Assembly: GCF_002250625.1 (NCBI RefSeq)
Contig: NZ_NMVQ01000012.1
Span: forward strand, 124,001 to 188,000
Reading direction: 5' to 3'
DNA length: 64,000 nt
DNA from: Enemella dayhoffiae
GTDB lineage: Bacteria > Actinomycetota > Actinomycetes > Propionibacteriales > Propionibacteriaceae
Shown here: positions 38,422 to 47,239 of the stretch, one piece after another
How the letters are laid out: every line of letters starts with the position of its first letter
Position numbering within the stretch: position 1 is the stretch's first letter
The notes under the pieces: generated by a model
The model's input: the letters and a program-made list of their open reading frames with translations, nothing else
What the model was told of the DNA's origin: nothing
Database searches by the model: none
Made by a program: the position numbers and the translations under genes

Positions 38422-40854
38422 ATGGCACCGAGGAAGAGCGAGGTCGTCGACGACGACTTCGTGGAGAAGATCATCGACATCGATGTCTCCTCCGAGATGC
38501 CGACCTCCTTCCTCGAGTATGCCTATTCGGTCATCTATGCCCGCGCCCTGCCGGATGCCCGTGACGGGCTCAAGCCGGTGCAGCGGCGGATCCTGTTCTC
38601 GATGGACGAGATGAACCTGCGACCGAACCGCTCGCACGTGAAGTGTGCGCGCGTGGTCGGCCAGGTGATGGGCCAGTATCACCCGCACGGCGACGGCGCC
38701 ATCTATGACGCCCTGGTCCGTCAGGCGCAGCACTGGACGATGCGGCTGCCGCTGGTCGACGGGCACGGCAACTTCGGCTCCCCCGACGCTGGCCCGGCCG
38801 CGATGCGCTACACCGAGTGCCGGATGGCCGAGGCCGCCGAGGCGATGACCGCCGAGCTCGACCAGGACACCGTCGACTTCAAACCCAACTATGACGGCAA
38901 GGAATCCGAACCGGTGGTGCTGCCGGCCGCCTTCCCCAACCTGCTCGTCAACGGCACCACCGGTATCGCCGTCGGGATGGCCACCAACATTCCCCCGCAC
39001 AACCTGGTTGAGGTGATCCAGGCGCTGCGCCACCTGCTCAAGCACCCGAACGCCCAGCTGGACACGCTGATGCGGTTCATCCCCGGGCCCGACCTGCCGA
39101 CCGGTGGCAAGATCGTCGGCCTGGACGGGATCGCCGACGCGTACGCCACTGGCAAGGGGTCGTTCAAGATCCGCGCCACCACCCGGATCGAGCAGGTCAG
39201 CCCCCGCCGCAAGGGAATCGTCGTCACGGAGTTGCCCTACAACGTCGGCCCGGAGAAAGTGATCGAGAAGATCAAGGCCCTCGTCCAGGGCAAGAAGCTG
39301 CAGGGCATCGCCGACGTCAAGGACCTCTCCGACCTCGAGTCCGGCACCCGCCTGGTGATCGAGGTGAAGAACGGGATCAACCCCGAAGCCCTGCTGCAGC
39401 AGCTTTTCAGGCTGACCCAGCTCGAGGAATCGTTCAACATCAACTCGGTCGCCCTGGTCGAGGGGCAGCCGCGTACGCTCACCCTGCACGACATGCTCAC
39501 GGTCTATCTGGAGCACCGGCTGCAGGTCGTGCTGCGGCGTACCACCTACAACCGCGATCGTGCACTGGACCGGCTGCACCTGGTCGAGGGCCTGCTGATC
39601 GCGATTCTGGACATCGATGACGTGATCGCGATCATCCGGGGCTCCGACGACGCGGCGGCGGCCCGCGCCCGACTCATCGAGGTGTTCGACCTCACCGAGA
39701 CCCAGGCCAACTACATCCTGGACATGCAGCTGCGCCGGCTGACCAAGTTTTCCCGGATCGAGCTGGAATCCGAGCGCGACGAGTTGAAGCAGCGGATCGC
39801 CGAGCTGACCGAGATCATCGACAACGACGACAAGCTGCGCCAGGTGGTCAACGATGAGCTGGCCGAGATCGCCAAGCGGTTCGGTACGCCGCGGCGTACC
39901 GTGCTGCTCGCCTCCTCCGGTGAGGTGACCACCAGCTCGGCCCCGCTCGAGGTGGCCGACGATCCGTGCTGGCTGCTGCTGTCCGCGACCGGACTGGTCG
40001 CCCGGGTGGACGGCTCGGATCCGTTGCCGGACAGGGAATCCCGCGCCCGGCACGACGTCATCGTCTCCCGGATCCGGGCCACCGCCCGCGCCGATTTCGG
40101 CGTGGTCACGACCGCCGGTCGACTGCTCCGCCTGAATGCGGTCGACCTGCCGACCGTCCCGCGGACAGCCAACGCGCCCAACCTGCAGGGCGGCACTCGA
40201 GTGAAGGAACTGCTGTCGCTGAACAAGAACGAGCGGGTGCTCTGTCTGACCACCCTCGACCCGGACTCCCCCGGCCTGGCCATCGGCACGGCCCAGGGCG
40301 TGGTGAAGCGGGTCCGCCCGGAGATCCTCGGCCGCGACGAGTGGGAGGTGATCACCCTCGCTCCGAAGGATCGGGTGGTGGGCGCCACCCAGCTCGACGA
40401 GGAGGACGGCCAGCTGGTGTTCGTCACCTCCGATGCGCAGTTGCTGCACTTCCCGGCCAGCGGGGTACGCCCCCAGGGCAGAGCCGGCGGGGGCATCGCC
40501 GGCATCCGGCTCGGCAAGGACGCCGAGGTGGTGTTCTTCGGTGTCGCCACGCCGGCCGACTCGGTGCTGGTCACCATCTCCGGCTCCGGGGATTCCCTGC
40601 CCGGAACTGATTCTGGCAGCGTCAAGGTCACCCCGCTGAGCGAATATCCTGGCAAGGGCCGCGCCACCGGTGGCATGCGCTGCCACCGGTTCCTGAAGGG
40701 TGAGGACCGGCTGCAGCTGGCCTGGGCAGGCGCCGCCCCGCCGGTCGCCTGCGCCGGCTCGGGCACCGCGGTCGACCTGCCGCCGGTGGATCCCCGCCGC
40801 GACGGCTCCGGTACGCCGGCGGCCCAGCCGATCGCCGCGATCGCGTCCGCGTGA
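38422..40854 (+). CDS. parC: DNA topoisomerase IV subunit A
   Basis: An 810-residue type IIA topoisomerase subunit that breaks and rejoins DNA to separate daughter chromosomes and relax supercoils. The catalytic Tyr is residue 130 (AMRYTECRM), with the winged-helix region HVKCARVVGQVMGQYHPHGD before it and QRRILFSMDEMNLRPN near the N-terminus. The C-terminal beta-pinwheel lacks the canonical GyrA box QRRGGKG; the corresponding loop is PQGRAGGGIAG. This, and the location near sigA, match the Streptomyces ParC type rather than GyrA. ATG at 38422 with GGGAGAGAAG upstream. Its partner gene parE lies about 6.4 kb away on the other strand. Confidence 0.9.
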   Translation: MAPRKSEVVDDDFVEKIIDIDVSSEMPTSFLEYAYSVIYARALPDARDGLKPVQRRILFSMDEMNLRPNRSHVKCARVVGQVMGQYHPHGDGAIYDALVRQAQHWTMRLPLVDGHGNFGSPDAGPAAMRYTECRMAEAAEAMTAELDQDTVDFKPNYDGKESEPVVLPAAFPNLLVNGTTGIAVGMATNIPPHNLVEVIQALRHLLKHPNAQLDTLMRFIPGPDLPTGGKIVGLDGIADAYATGKGSFKIRATTRIEQVSPRRKGIVVTELPYNVGPEKVIEKIKALVQGKKLQGIADVKDLSDLESGTRLVIEVKNGINPEALLQQLFRLTQLEESFNINSVALVEGQPRTLTLHDMLTVYLEHRLQVVLRRTTYNRDRALDRLHLVEGLLIAILDIDDVIAIIRGSDDAAAARARLIEVFDLTETQANYILDMQLRRLTKFSRIELESERDELKQRIAELTEIIDNDDKLRQVVNDELAEIAKRFGTPRRTVLLASSGEVTTSSAPLEVADDPCWLLLSATGLVARVDGSDPLPDRESRARHDVIVSRIRATARADFGVVTTAGRLLRLNAVDLPTVPRTANAPNLQGGTRVKELLSLNKNERVLCLTTLDPDSPGLAIGTAQGVVKRVRPEILGRDEWEVITLAPKDRVVGATQLDEEDGQLVFVTSDAQLLHFPASGVRPQGRAGGGIAGIRLGKDAEVVFFGVATPADSVLVTISGSGDSLPGTDSGSVKVTPLSEYPGKGRATGGMRCHRFLKGEDRLQLAWAGAAPPVACAGSGTAVDLPPVDPRRDGSGTPAAQPIAAIASA

Positions 40855-40883
40855 GTCCGAACCACCCGACTCATCCCAGGGAC

Positions 40884-40889
40884 TAGGCT
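40884..40889 (+). promoter_or_regulatory. -10 element for the leaderless carbonic anhydrase gene
   Basis: TAGGCT, ending 7 bases before the ATG at 40897; no ribosome site. Confidence 0.6.
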
Positions 40890-40896
40890 GCCTCTC

Positions 40897-41397
40897 ATGA
40901 GCCAAGGATTCGACGATCTGCTGCAAGCAAACGAACGCTACGCAACCGATTTCAACGACAGCGGGTTCGACGGCATCGCCCGCGCCGGCGTCGCCATCAT
41001 CACCTGCATGGACTCGCGGATCACCCCACTGGCCATGGTCGGCCTGAAGCTCGGTGACGCCAAGATCATGCGCACCCCCGGCGGTCGGATCACCTCCGAC
41101 GCCCTGGTCGGCTGCATCCTCAGCGTGCACCTGCTGAACGTCGACCGGATCATGATCGTGCCGCACACCCGCTGTGCGATGGGCTCCGGCGACGACGCGA
41201 CGATCGCCGCTCAGGTGCTCGAACGCACCGGCGCCGACATCCGCGGCATGGTGCTCGGCTCCACCCCGGACCAGAAGGCGGGTCTCAGCTATGACGTACG
41301 CCGCCTGCGCAACCATCCGCTGCTCAAGGACACCCCGGTCGAGATCGGCGGCTTCCTCTACGACGTGGACACCGGTCGCCTGAACCAGGTGCTCTGA
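40897..41397 (+). CDS. Beta-class carbonic anhydrase
   Basis: A 166-residue zinc enzyme interconverting CO2 and bicarbonate. Zinc ligands are Cys37, His90 and Cys93 (ITCMDSRITP and VPHTRCAMG), with the Asp39-Arg41 dyad intact. Size and motifs match the short mycobacterial Rv1284 type. It begins MSQGFDDLLQANERYATDF. It starts 42 bases after parC but has its own -10 element, so it may be transcribed independently as a leaderless message. No neighbouring carboxylase explains its position. Confidence 0.93.
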   Translation: MSQGFDDLLQANERYATDFNDSGFDGIARAGVAIITCMDSRITPLAMVGLKLGDAKIMRTPGGRITSDALVGCILSVHLLNVDRIMIVPHTRCAMGSGDDATIAAQVLERTGADIRGMVLGSTPDQKAGLSYDVRRLRNHPLLKDTPVEIGGFLYDVDTGRLNQVL

Positions 41398-41422
41398 TCT
41401 TCAGGAGCTGAAACTGTCGGGA

Positions 41423-41451
41423 TTGACATGTTTATGTGAGCATGATTCAGT
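41423..41451 (+). promoter_or_regulatory. Candidate promoter of the aldolase-dioxygenase-PadR operon
   Basis: TTGACA at 41423-41428 and TTCAGT at 41446-41451 are 17 bases apart; the latter ends 7 bases before the ATG at 41459. The -35 is perfect, the -10 weak. CATG repeats at 41427-41430 and 41441-41444 flank the spacer and could bind a regulator. Confidence 0.45.
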
Positions 41452-41458
41452 TCCGGTC

Positions 41459-42112
41459 ATGCATGCTGCCGAGAAACTCTGTCGCGCCGCCCGGGTGGTG
41501 GCCCGCCATGGGCTCGCCACCGCCTTCGGGCACGTCTCGGTACGCTCCGGCCACCAGCTGCTGATCACACCTCCGACCCCGCTGGGCCGAGCCGAGCCGG
41601 CCGGCTGCCAGCTGATCGACCTGGCCGCCGACGCGTTGCCGGCTGGTACGCCGAAGGAGGCCTGGCTGCACCTGGCGATCTATCGCGCCCGACCGGATGT
41701 CGGCGCGATCTGCCGGGCCCAGCCCGAGGTGACCACCGCCCTCACCTCCGCCGCGCTGGACATCCTGCCGCTGCACGGTCAGGGCAGCTTCTGCGGCTCG
41801 CCGGTCCCGGTGTTCGAGGAGGCCGAGCTGGTCCGCGACCGGGAACGAGGCGTACGCCTGGCGGAGGCTCTGGGCGACGGGAAAGCGCTGGTGCTCAAGG
41901 GAAACGGGGCGCTCACCGTGGCCGGCGACCCGGGCCGGGCAGCCGCGCGGATGTGGGTGCTGGAGGCGTCCGCCCGGATCAACGCCACCGCCGCCGCAGC
42001 CGGCACCCCCACCGCACTCAGCCACGCCGAGCAGGCCGCCTGGCAGGCCACCGAGGACGAGCTGCTGGGGCGGATCTGGGCCCACCTGGACGACACCGAG
42101 GAGAACCGATGA
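41459..42112 (+). CDS. Class II aldolase/adducin family protein
   Basis: A 217-residue protein of the class II aldolase/adducin fold (LRAARVVARHGLATAFGHVSVR-like start, here CRAARVVARHGLATAFGHVS; PKEAWLHLAIYRARPDVGAI; VLKGNGALTVAGDPGRAAAR). Members include fuculose-phosphate aldolase and aromatic decarboxylases. The metal-binding His residues are only partly evident: LPLHGQGSFCG and GHVS are candidates, and the usual second His pair is absent, so activity is uncertain. The stop overlaps the ATG of the VOC dioxygenase gene (ATGA), making a tightly coupled operon of aldolase, dioxygenase and PadR. Its role is inferred to be in ring-fission or hydroxylated-aromatic breakdown. Confidence 0.8.
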   Translation: MHAAEKLCRAARVVARHGLATAFGHVSVRSGHQLLITPPTPLGRAEPAGCQLIDLAADALPAGTPKEAWLHLAIYRARPDVGAICRAQPEVTTALTSAALDILPLHGQGSFCGSPVPVFEEAELVRDRERGVRLAEALGDGKALVLKGNGALTVAGDPGRAAARMWVLEASARINATAAAAGTPTALSHAEQAAWQATEDELLGRIWAHLDDTEENR

Positions 42113-42987
42113 TCACCCTGCAGGATCTTGCCTACGTCCGGATCGGCACCCGCGACCTGGCCACCCAGGTGGCGTTCGCCACCGAGATCGTCGGGCTGGA
42201 GCTGGTCGAGCACACCGACTCGATCGCCTCCTTCCGCGCCGACGACCGGCGCCACTGCGTGCAGTTCGTCGAGGGCGAACCGCGGACGCTGTCCAGCGCC
42301 TTCACCGTGGCCGACCGACCCGCTCTCGAGGCCGCCGCGGAGCAGCTGCAGGCGGCCGGGATCGACGTCACAGCAGGAGACGAGGCCGGCTGTGCGGAGC
42401 GGCGGGTGGAGGCATACTTCTCCTTCGTCGACCCGGCCGGAAACGTGGTGGACCTGGTCACCGGCCAGACCCACACCGAATCGCGGCCGGTGCACTTCAC
42501 CCGTCCGGCAGGGATCACCGAATTCGGTCACATCGGGCTCGAGGCGCCCGATGTCCGGCAGGCGCAGCAGTTCTGGTGCGAGCACTTCAACATCAAGGTG
42601 TCGGACTGGATCGGCGAGAACGCCTGCCTGATGCGGTTCGACCCGGTGCACCACAAGCTGGCCGTGTTCGCCGACCGCACGGGTCTGGGCCACGTCAACT
42701 TCCAGGTGGCCAGCATCGACGACCTGATGCGCAACTGGCGTTTCCTCGAGCACCACGGTGTCGAGATCCTGATGGGCCCCGGCCGGCACCCGCAGTCGAC
42801 CGCCATCTTCCTCTACTTCAAGGGGCCCGAGGGGGTGACCTGGGAGTATTCCTTCGGGGTCAGGGAGATTCCCGAGGACCAGCCGTGGGTGCCGCGGCAC
42901 TTCGACACCGCCGAACCCGACTTCATCGACCTGTGGCGCGGGCTGATCGCCGGCGCGGGAACCCCCTGGTCCGAACGGAACCGATGA
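42109..42987 (+). CDS. Extradiol ring-cleavage-type dioxygenase (VOC superfamily)
   Basis: A 292-residue two-domain VOC protein. The Fe(II) ligand triad of type I extradiol dioxygenases is intact: His141 (TEFGHIGLEAP), His195 (GLGHVNFQV) and Glu246 (TWEYSFGVR), with the spacing of BphC-like enzymes. It probably opens a catecholic ring beside the hydroxyls; the substrate is unknown. Start at ATG 42109, overlapping the aldolase stop; the stop overlaps the padR ATG. An intact metal site in the operon with a FAD monooxygenase and an exporter nearby supports a catabolic role. Confidence 0.85.
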   Translation: MITLQDLAYVRIGTRDLATQVAFATEIVGLELVEHTDSIASFRADDRRHCVQFVEGEPRTLSSAFTVADRPALEAAAEQLQAAGIDVTAGDEAGCAERRVEAYFSFVDPAGNVVDLVTGQTHTESRPVHFTRPAGITEFGHIGLEAPDVRQAQQFWCEHFNIKVSDWIGENACLMRFDPVHHKLAVFADRTGLGHVNFQVASIDDLMRNWRFLEHHGVEILMGPGRHPQSTAIFLYFKGPEGVTWEYSFGVREIPEDQPWVPRHFDTAEPDFIDLWRGLIAGAGTPWSERNR

Positions 42988-43556
42988 GCCTGCGCCACGC
43001 CGTGCTCGGAGTCCTCGCCGCGCGGGAGATGACCGGCTATGAACTGAGCCGGTTCTTCGACTCCTCGGCGGGCTGGCTGTGGTCGGCCGGGCACTCGCAG
43101 ATCTATCCCCTGTTGGGAAAGCTGGTCGACGAGGGACTGGTCACCGGCAGCGAGGGGGTCCGTGGCGAGCACCTGCGCCGGGTCAGCTATCGGATCACCG
43201 AGGCCGGCGAGAACGAACTGCAGCGCTGGGTGGGCACCGTGCACCAGGCCGCACCGGAGAAGGACCCGTTCTGGTTGCAGGCCGTGTTCCTGGACCAACT
43301 GGAACCGCCACTGGCCCGGGCGGTGCTGACGGCGTACGCCGAGACCCAGCGCGAGGCTGCCGAGCGGGCCGGTGCTCACGCCGTCGAGCTGCGCGCCGGG
43401 CGTACGCCGCTGGTGCGGGAACGGCTGTCGCGCCGGTCCGAGGACGAGCACCACCGGATCACCGGGCTCAAGGCCGGGGTTTTCGCTGCCCAGGCGGCGA
43501 TTGCGACGACTCGCGCCGAGCAGGCCGAGGCCCTGGTCGAGCTGCTCGGCGACTGA
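42984..43556 (+). CDS. PadR-family transcriptional regulator
   Basis: A 190-residue winged-helix regulator. The N-terminal domain reads SLRHAVLGVLAAREMTGYEL then GHSQIYPLLGKLVDEGLV, the classic PadR fold, with a helical dimerisation tail. PadR proteins commonly sense phenolic compounds, which fits the upstream dioxygenase. Start at ATG 42984, overlapping the previous stop by ATGA. It is convergent with the FAD monooxygenase gene (6 bases apart). It likely controls this operon and perhaps the two genes beyond. Confidence 0.88.
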   Translation: MSLRHAVLGVLAAREMTGYELSRFFDSSAGWLWSAGHSQIYPLLGKLVDEGLVTGSEGVRGEHLRRVSYRITEAGENELQRWVGTVHQAAPEKDPFWLQAVFLDQLEPPLARAVLTAYAETQREAAERAGAHAVELRAGRTPLVRERLSRRSEDEHHRITGLKAGVFAAQAAIATTRAEQAEALVELLGD

Positions 43557-43562
43557 CCGGTC

Positions 43563-44825
43563 TCAGTCGCTGCGGGGCGTCATCGGCGGGGTCGAGTTCA
43601 GCTGCTCGATGTCGAACCCGGCAAGCCGCTTGTAGTGGGCGGCGATCTCCACCCGTTCGGCCATCGGGAGCACCTGCTCCAGGTCGGCGTAGCCGTCGGG
43701 CGCGCGTTCCTCGACCAGGTCGAGCACCACGTCGGCACCCTCGGCCCGGTGGGCGGTGACCAGCCGCGTCATCGGCGGTCGTCGCGCCTCGTCGTACGCC
43801 CGCAGCGCCGCGTCGACATCGGTGGTGCGAGAGAGCTCCAGTGCCAGCCGCCGGCCGTCGAGGATCGCCTGGGCCGCCCCGTTGCTGCCGATCGGGTACA
43901 TCGCGTGGGCGGCGTCGCCGAGCAGCACGACCCGGCCGAAGATCCAGCTGGGCAACGGTTCCCGGTCGCTCATCGGGTATTCGAAGATCTCCCCCGAGGC
44001 GTGCACCAGCTCGGCGATCGGGGGGTCGGCGATCTGCCAGTCCTGGTAGTGGTGCAGGAAGTCCTCGGCGCGTCCGGGTCGGTTCCAGTCCGCCGAGAGA
44101 CCCTCGGGTTGATCGTGCAGACCGATGTTGGCGATCCAGTTCAGCAGCTGTCGTCCGTCGGCCTCGTGCCGGATCGGATAGCTGACGAACTTGCGCCCTT
44201 TCAACCCGGCGATCACCATCGCGTTCCCACCCAGGAAAGGATTCCCGACCGTGGTGCCGCGCCACAGCACGTGCCCACCCCAGCTCGGACCCCCCTCGTC
44301 GGGGTGCTGCTGGCGGCGTACCGCGGAGTGGATGCCGTCGGCGGCGACGATCAGGTCCGCCGATACCGCCGGGAGTGGGGCGCCGTCCGGGCCCACCAGC
44401 TCGGCCCGCGCCCGCCGACCGTCCTCGGTGGTCTCGGTGCGGACGACTCGTTGTCCGGTGTAGATCGCGTCCGGCCCGAGCCGCTCCAGCACCGCGTCGC
44501 GCAGCAGCAGCTGCAGCGCGCCGCGGTGGATGGACACCTGCGGCCAGTGATAGCCGGCCGCCAGACCGCGCGGCTCCTCCCACACCTGCTCGCCGCGGCG
44601 GGTCAGGTAGACGAGCCGTTCGGTGCTCACCCCGATCTGGAGAATCCGGTCCAGCAGGCCCAGGTCGGCGAGTTCCTTGCCTGCGTGCGGGAGCAGGTTG
44701 ATGCCCACCCCGAGCCCGCGGACCTCCCGTGCTGCTTCGTGAATCGAGCAACCGATCCCGGCGGCGTGCAGGGACAGGGCCAGCGAGAGCCCACCGATCC
44801 CGGCACCGATGATCGCGACCTGCAT
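43563..44825 (-). CDS. FAD-dependent aromatic-ring monooxygenase
   Basis: A 420-residue class A flavoprotein of the salicylate hydroxylase/PhzS type. FAD motifs: QVAIIGAGIGGLSLALSLHA, the DG motif LIVAADGIHSAVRR, and VVLLGDAAHAMYPIGSNGAA. PhzS hydroxylates a phenazine; members also decarboxylate-hydroxylate aromatic acids. The start is ATG 44823-44825; the preceding MFS gene ends one base upstream at 44827, so the two are co-transcribed. With the dioxygenase across the convergent junction it could supply a catechol-like substrate (inference). The C-terminal region ends with STPPMTPRSD. Confidence 0.88.
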   Translation of the reverse strand: MQVAIIGAGIGGLSLALSLHAAGIGCSIHEAAREVRGLGVGINLLPHAGKELADLGLLDRILQIGVSTERLVYLTRRGEQVWEEPRGLAAGYHWPQVSIHRGALQLLLRDAVLERLGPDAIYTGQRVVRTETTEDGRRARAELVGPDGAPLPAVSADLIVAADGIHSAVRRQQHPDEGGPSWGGHVLWRGTTVGNPFLGGNAMVIAGLKGRKFVSYPIRHEADGRQLLNWIANIGLHDQPEGLSADWNRPGRAEDFLHHYQDWQIADPPIAELVHASGEIFEYPMSDREPLPSWIFGRVVLLGDAAHAMYPIGSNGAAQAILDGRRLALELSRTTDVDAALRAYDEARRPPMTRLVTAHRAEGADVVLDLVEERAPDGYADLEQVLPMAERVEIAAHYKRLAGFDIEQLNSTPPMTPRSD

Positions 44826-44826
44826 G

Positions 44827-46137
44827 TCAGACTCCCTCCCGAACCGACGGCTCGTTGGTGGGGGGCACGCGGTCGTGGGTCACCCCGCTGATCCGCAGCG
44901 GCCAGAACACGGCCAACCCCAGCAGCAGGGTGAGCACGATCCCGAGCAGGCCCAGACGTACCCCGAACAGGGCGGTGAACAGCGCCACCAGCGCCGGGGC
45001 GAGGAAGCTGACCGCCCGCCCGACGGTGGCGTACAGGCCGAACACCTCGTTCTCCTCCCCCGGTTCGATGATCCGGGCGAGCAGCGTGCGCGAGGAGGAC
45101 TGGACCGCGCCGACCATCGACGAGATCACCACCCCACCCACCCAGAAGAAGAGCTTGGCCGGGACCAGCACGATCACCACCCCGGTGACCACCATCGCGA
45201 CCAGCGTCACCAGGATCACCGGCCGCGGCCCGATCCGGTCGTCGACGATCCCCCAGACCCAGGTGCCAACGGCCGCCGCGACGTTGGCCGCCAGACCGAA
45301 GAAGAGCACCTCGGTGCTGGAGAACCCATAGGAGGTGGCGGCGATCACCCCGGCGAAGGTGAACACCGCCGACAGCCCGTCGCGATAGATCGCTGAGGCG
45401 ATGAGGAAGTGCGCCATCTGCCGCCGCCCGCGCAGCAACCGCACCATGTCGGCGTACGCCTGCAGCGGGTTGAAGCGGGACAGACGTTCCCGGGGCAGCG
45501 CGGGCGGACCGAGGAACATCACCGGTACCGACATGATCAGCAGCCAGGCGGCACAGAACAGCGCGATCCCGCGGATGTTGAGCGAGTCCGCCTCAGGCAG
45601 TCCGAGGGCGTTCTGCACGAACCCGATCGCCGCGACGACCAGGCAGATCACCCCACCGAAATAGCCCAGACCCCAAGCAGTGCCGGAAATCCGGCCGATC
45701 GTGGCCGGGGTCGAGATCTGGGTCAACATGGCGTTGTAGAAGATCTCGGCCATCCCCTGGAAGACCTGCGCACCGGCGATCAGGCCGGCACCGAGGAACA
45801 GGTACTGGTCCTCGGGTCGGACGAACCAGCACGCGGCGATGCAGGCGACAACGAGCAGCGTGAGGACCCCCAGCACCGCCTTGCGGTTGCGTACCCGGTC
45901 CCCCCAGGCGCCGACGACCGGTGCCGCGAGCGCGACCACGATCCCGGCGACGGTCTGCCAGTTCGCGAACACCTGTTGGCCACGTTCGTCGTTCGCGGCG
46001 ACCGCCTTGGTGACATAGACCGAGAACACGAACGACAGCATGACCGTGTTGAACGCGTTCGACCCGAAGTCCCACAGGCACCAGGAGATGACGGTACGCC
46101 GAGGGCTGCGGGCGGGCGCGGCGGCAGTGGTGCTCAC
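44827..46137 (-). CDS. MFS transporter of the UMF1/Atg22-like type
   Basis: A 436-residue membrane protein with about twelve helices in two halves. It starts with a soluble segment, then WDFGSNAFNTVMLSFVFSVY, the family loop GDRVRNRKAVLG, and later IVDDRIGPRPVILVTLVAMV. Bacterial UMF1-like transporters are thought to export or import small metabolites; here, next to the monooxygenase, aromatic acids are a guess. The GTG start has a TAGCCT -10 six bases upstream, so it is probably leaderless and drives the MFS-monooxygenase unit. Confidence 0.87.
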   Translation of the reverse strand: MSTTAAAPARSPRRTVISWCLWDFGSNAFNTVMLSFVFSVYVTKAVAANDERGQQVFANWQTVAGIVVALAAPVVGAWGDRVRNRKAVLGVLTLLVVACIAACWFVRPEDQYLFLGAGLIAGAQVFQGMAEIFYNAMLTQISTPATIGRISGTAWGLGYFGGVICLVVAAIGFVQNALGLPEADSLNIRGIALFCAAWLLIMSVPVMFLGPPALPRERLSRFNPLQAYADMVRLLRGRRQMAHFLIASAIYRDGLSAVFTFAGVIAATSYGFSSTEVLFFGLAANVAAAVGTWVWGIVDDRIGPRPVILVTLVAMVVTGVVIVLVPAKLFFWVGGVVISSMVGAVQSSSRTLLARIIEPGEENEVFGLYATVGRAVSFLAPALVALFTALFGVRLGLLGIVLTLLLGLAVFWPLRISGVTHDRVPPTNEPSVREGV

Positions 46138-46143
46138 GGCGAC

Positions 46144-46149
46144 AGGCTA
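46144..46149 (-). promoter_or_regulatory. -10 element for the leaderless MFS gene
   Basis: TAGCCT on the minus strand, 6 bases before the GTG. Confidence 0.55.
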
Positions 46150-46264
46150 TCCGGCGGCGGTCCCGGGGACGGGCGACACTGCCGCAAGATTGGAGAAGTC
46201 GGTCTCTCCAGTGGTGGTTAGCGTTGTGCTCATCACCGAATCCGAGTCCCGAAAGGAACCGATC

Positions 46265-46675
46265 ATGCAGACCTACCTCGCCCCCTACGTCCACTTCCCG
46301 ACCAACTGTGCCGCCGAGGCGTTCGCCGCCTACGGCAAGGTGTTCGGCGTCGAGCCGGTGATCCTGCGTACCAAGGACATGCCCGGTGACGACAACGCCG
46401 AGGGCATGCCCGAGGACATGGTGATGCACGCCCAGCTGAAGACCGACCACTTCACCATCTATGGCTCGGACGACTGCATGAACACCCGCACCCCGATCCA
46501 GGGTTTCGAGCTGTGCATCTTCGCCGATGACTCCGAACAGGTCCGCGACTGGTTCGACCAGCTCTCCGCCGAGGGAGCCACCGTGCACGTCCCCCTGGAC
46601 AAGCAGCCGTGGGGGGACACCTACGGCCAGTTCACCGACCGCTTCGGCCTCACCTGGGCGTTCAACCTGAGTTGA
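46265..46675 (+). CDS. VOC/PhnB-like protein
   Basis: A 136-residue single-domain VOC protein of the PhnB/YjdN type, which fold like glyoxalases but mostly lack a proven activity. It begins QTYLAPYVHFPTNCAAEAF, continues DMVMHAQLKTDHFTIYGSDD, then PLDKQPWGDTYGQFTDRFGL and WAFNLS. The ATG at 46265 has AAAGGAA 7 bases before. It is followed by a strong hairpin and precedes parE on the other strand. Confidence 0.88.
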   Translation: MQTYLAPYVHFPTNCAAEAFAAYGKVFGVEPVILRTKDMPGDDNAEGMPEDMVMHAQLKTDHFTIYGSDDCMNTRTPIQGFELCIFADDSEQVRDWFDQLSAEGATVHVPLDKQPWGDTYGQFTDRFGLTWAFNLS

Positions 46676-46706
46676 TTGCGCGCTCCGCGGGATCAAGCTC
46701 CCACGT

Positions 46707-46746
46707 GATCGGGCATCCGAATGTTTCATCGGTCGGATGCCCGATC
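46707..46746 (+). terminator. Strong hairpin after the PhnB-like gene
   Basis: Perfect 14-bp arms 46707-46720 and 46733-46746 (GATCGGGCATCCGA and complement), 12-base loop, then ATTTTC. Starts 31 bases after the stop codon; a likely terminator. Confidence 0.7.
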
Positions 46747-46820
46747 ATTTTCGGGGCATCACGCCGCGAGCCCACGGGACACTCCCCTTGCTGCCAGAGT
46801 CCGACTGGCAGGCTGGGGTC

Positions 46821-47041
46821 ATGGCTGAGCGACCGCCGGTGCCCGCGGAGATGATCCAGTGTCTGGACGCGATCCTCACCTCGGCGAGCCGTACTACCGA
46901 GCCGGCTGGGGCAGCAACGTCGTCGGGATGATCCTCGGCGACGGCACCGACTGGACCGAGGTCGCCGAACTGCTCACCGACTCCTACTGCCTCCAGGCCC
47001 CCCACCACCTCGCCGCCCAGGTCCACCGCCCCGAGGGCTGA
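46821..47041 (+). pseudogene. Remnant of a MmcQ/YjbR (DUF419)-type gene
   Basis: The ATG at 46821 opens a frame starting MAERPPVPAEMIQCLDAILT that is lost about 60 bases later; an overlapping frame (from about 46880 to the TGA at 47041) ends GWGSNVVGMILGDGTDWTEV then AELLTDSYCLQAPHHLAAQV, close to the C-terminus of MmcQ/YjbR (DUF419) proteins. Only about 70 residues remain of the usual 110-130, and start and end are out of frame. I read this as a gene with an internal deletion and frameshift. The N-terminal match is weak, the C-terminal one good. Confidence 0.5.
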
Positions 47042-47239
47042 CCGACCAAGTGATCAACTCGCCAGAACTCTGATCAGAGGGAGCGTCCCCCGGGCTGAGT
47101 TGCGGAGCCCGAGGTTGAAATCCGCTCACCTCCGCAGGCTGTCTGCCCGCCCGCACGCGGATTTCAGCCGAAGCGACGCAACTCAGAGCGACCGTTCGCG
47201 CGCGGAGCGCGCAATTCAACCCGCAGTCGCACAATTCAG
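47042..47239. other. Intergenic segment with nested inverted repeats
   Basis: Two perfect 10-bp arm pairs are nested: 47095-47104 with 47177-47186 (CTGAGTTGCG) and 47116-47125 with 47157-47166 (TGAAATCCGC). A third hairpin (GCGCGC-GGA-GCGCGC) lies near 47198-47212. Degenerate TGA-(A/G)-TTG-(C/T)-GC units recur. No coding frame is evident. It could be a folded RNA, a terminator pair for parE, or a mobile repeat remnant. Confidence 0.55.

Noticed and set aside
38305-41316. A 1003-codon minus-strand frame opposite parC
   Set aside because: Shadow of parC and the carbonic anhydrase gene; no recognisable domain and no ribosome site.
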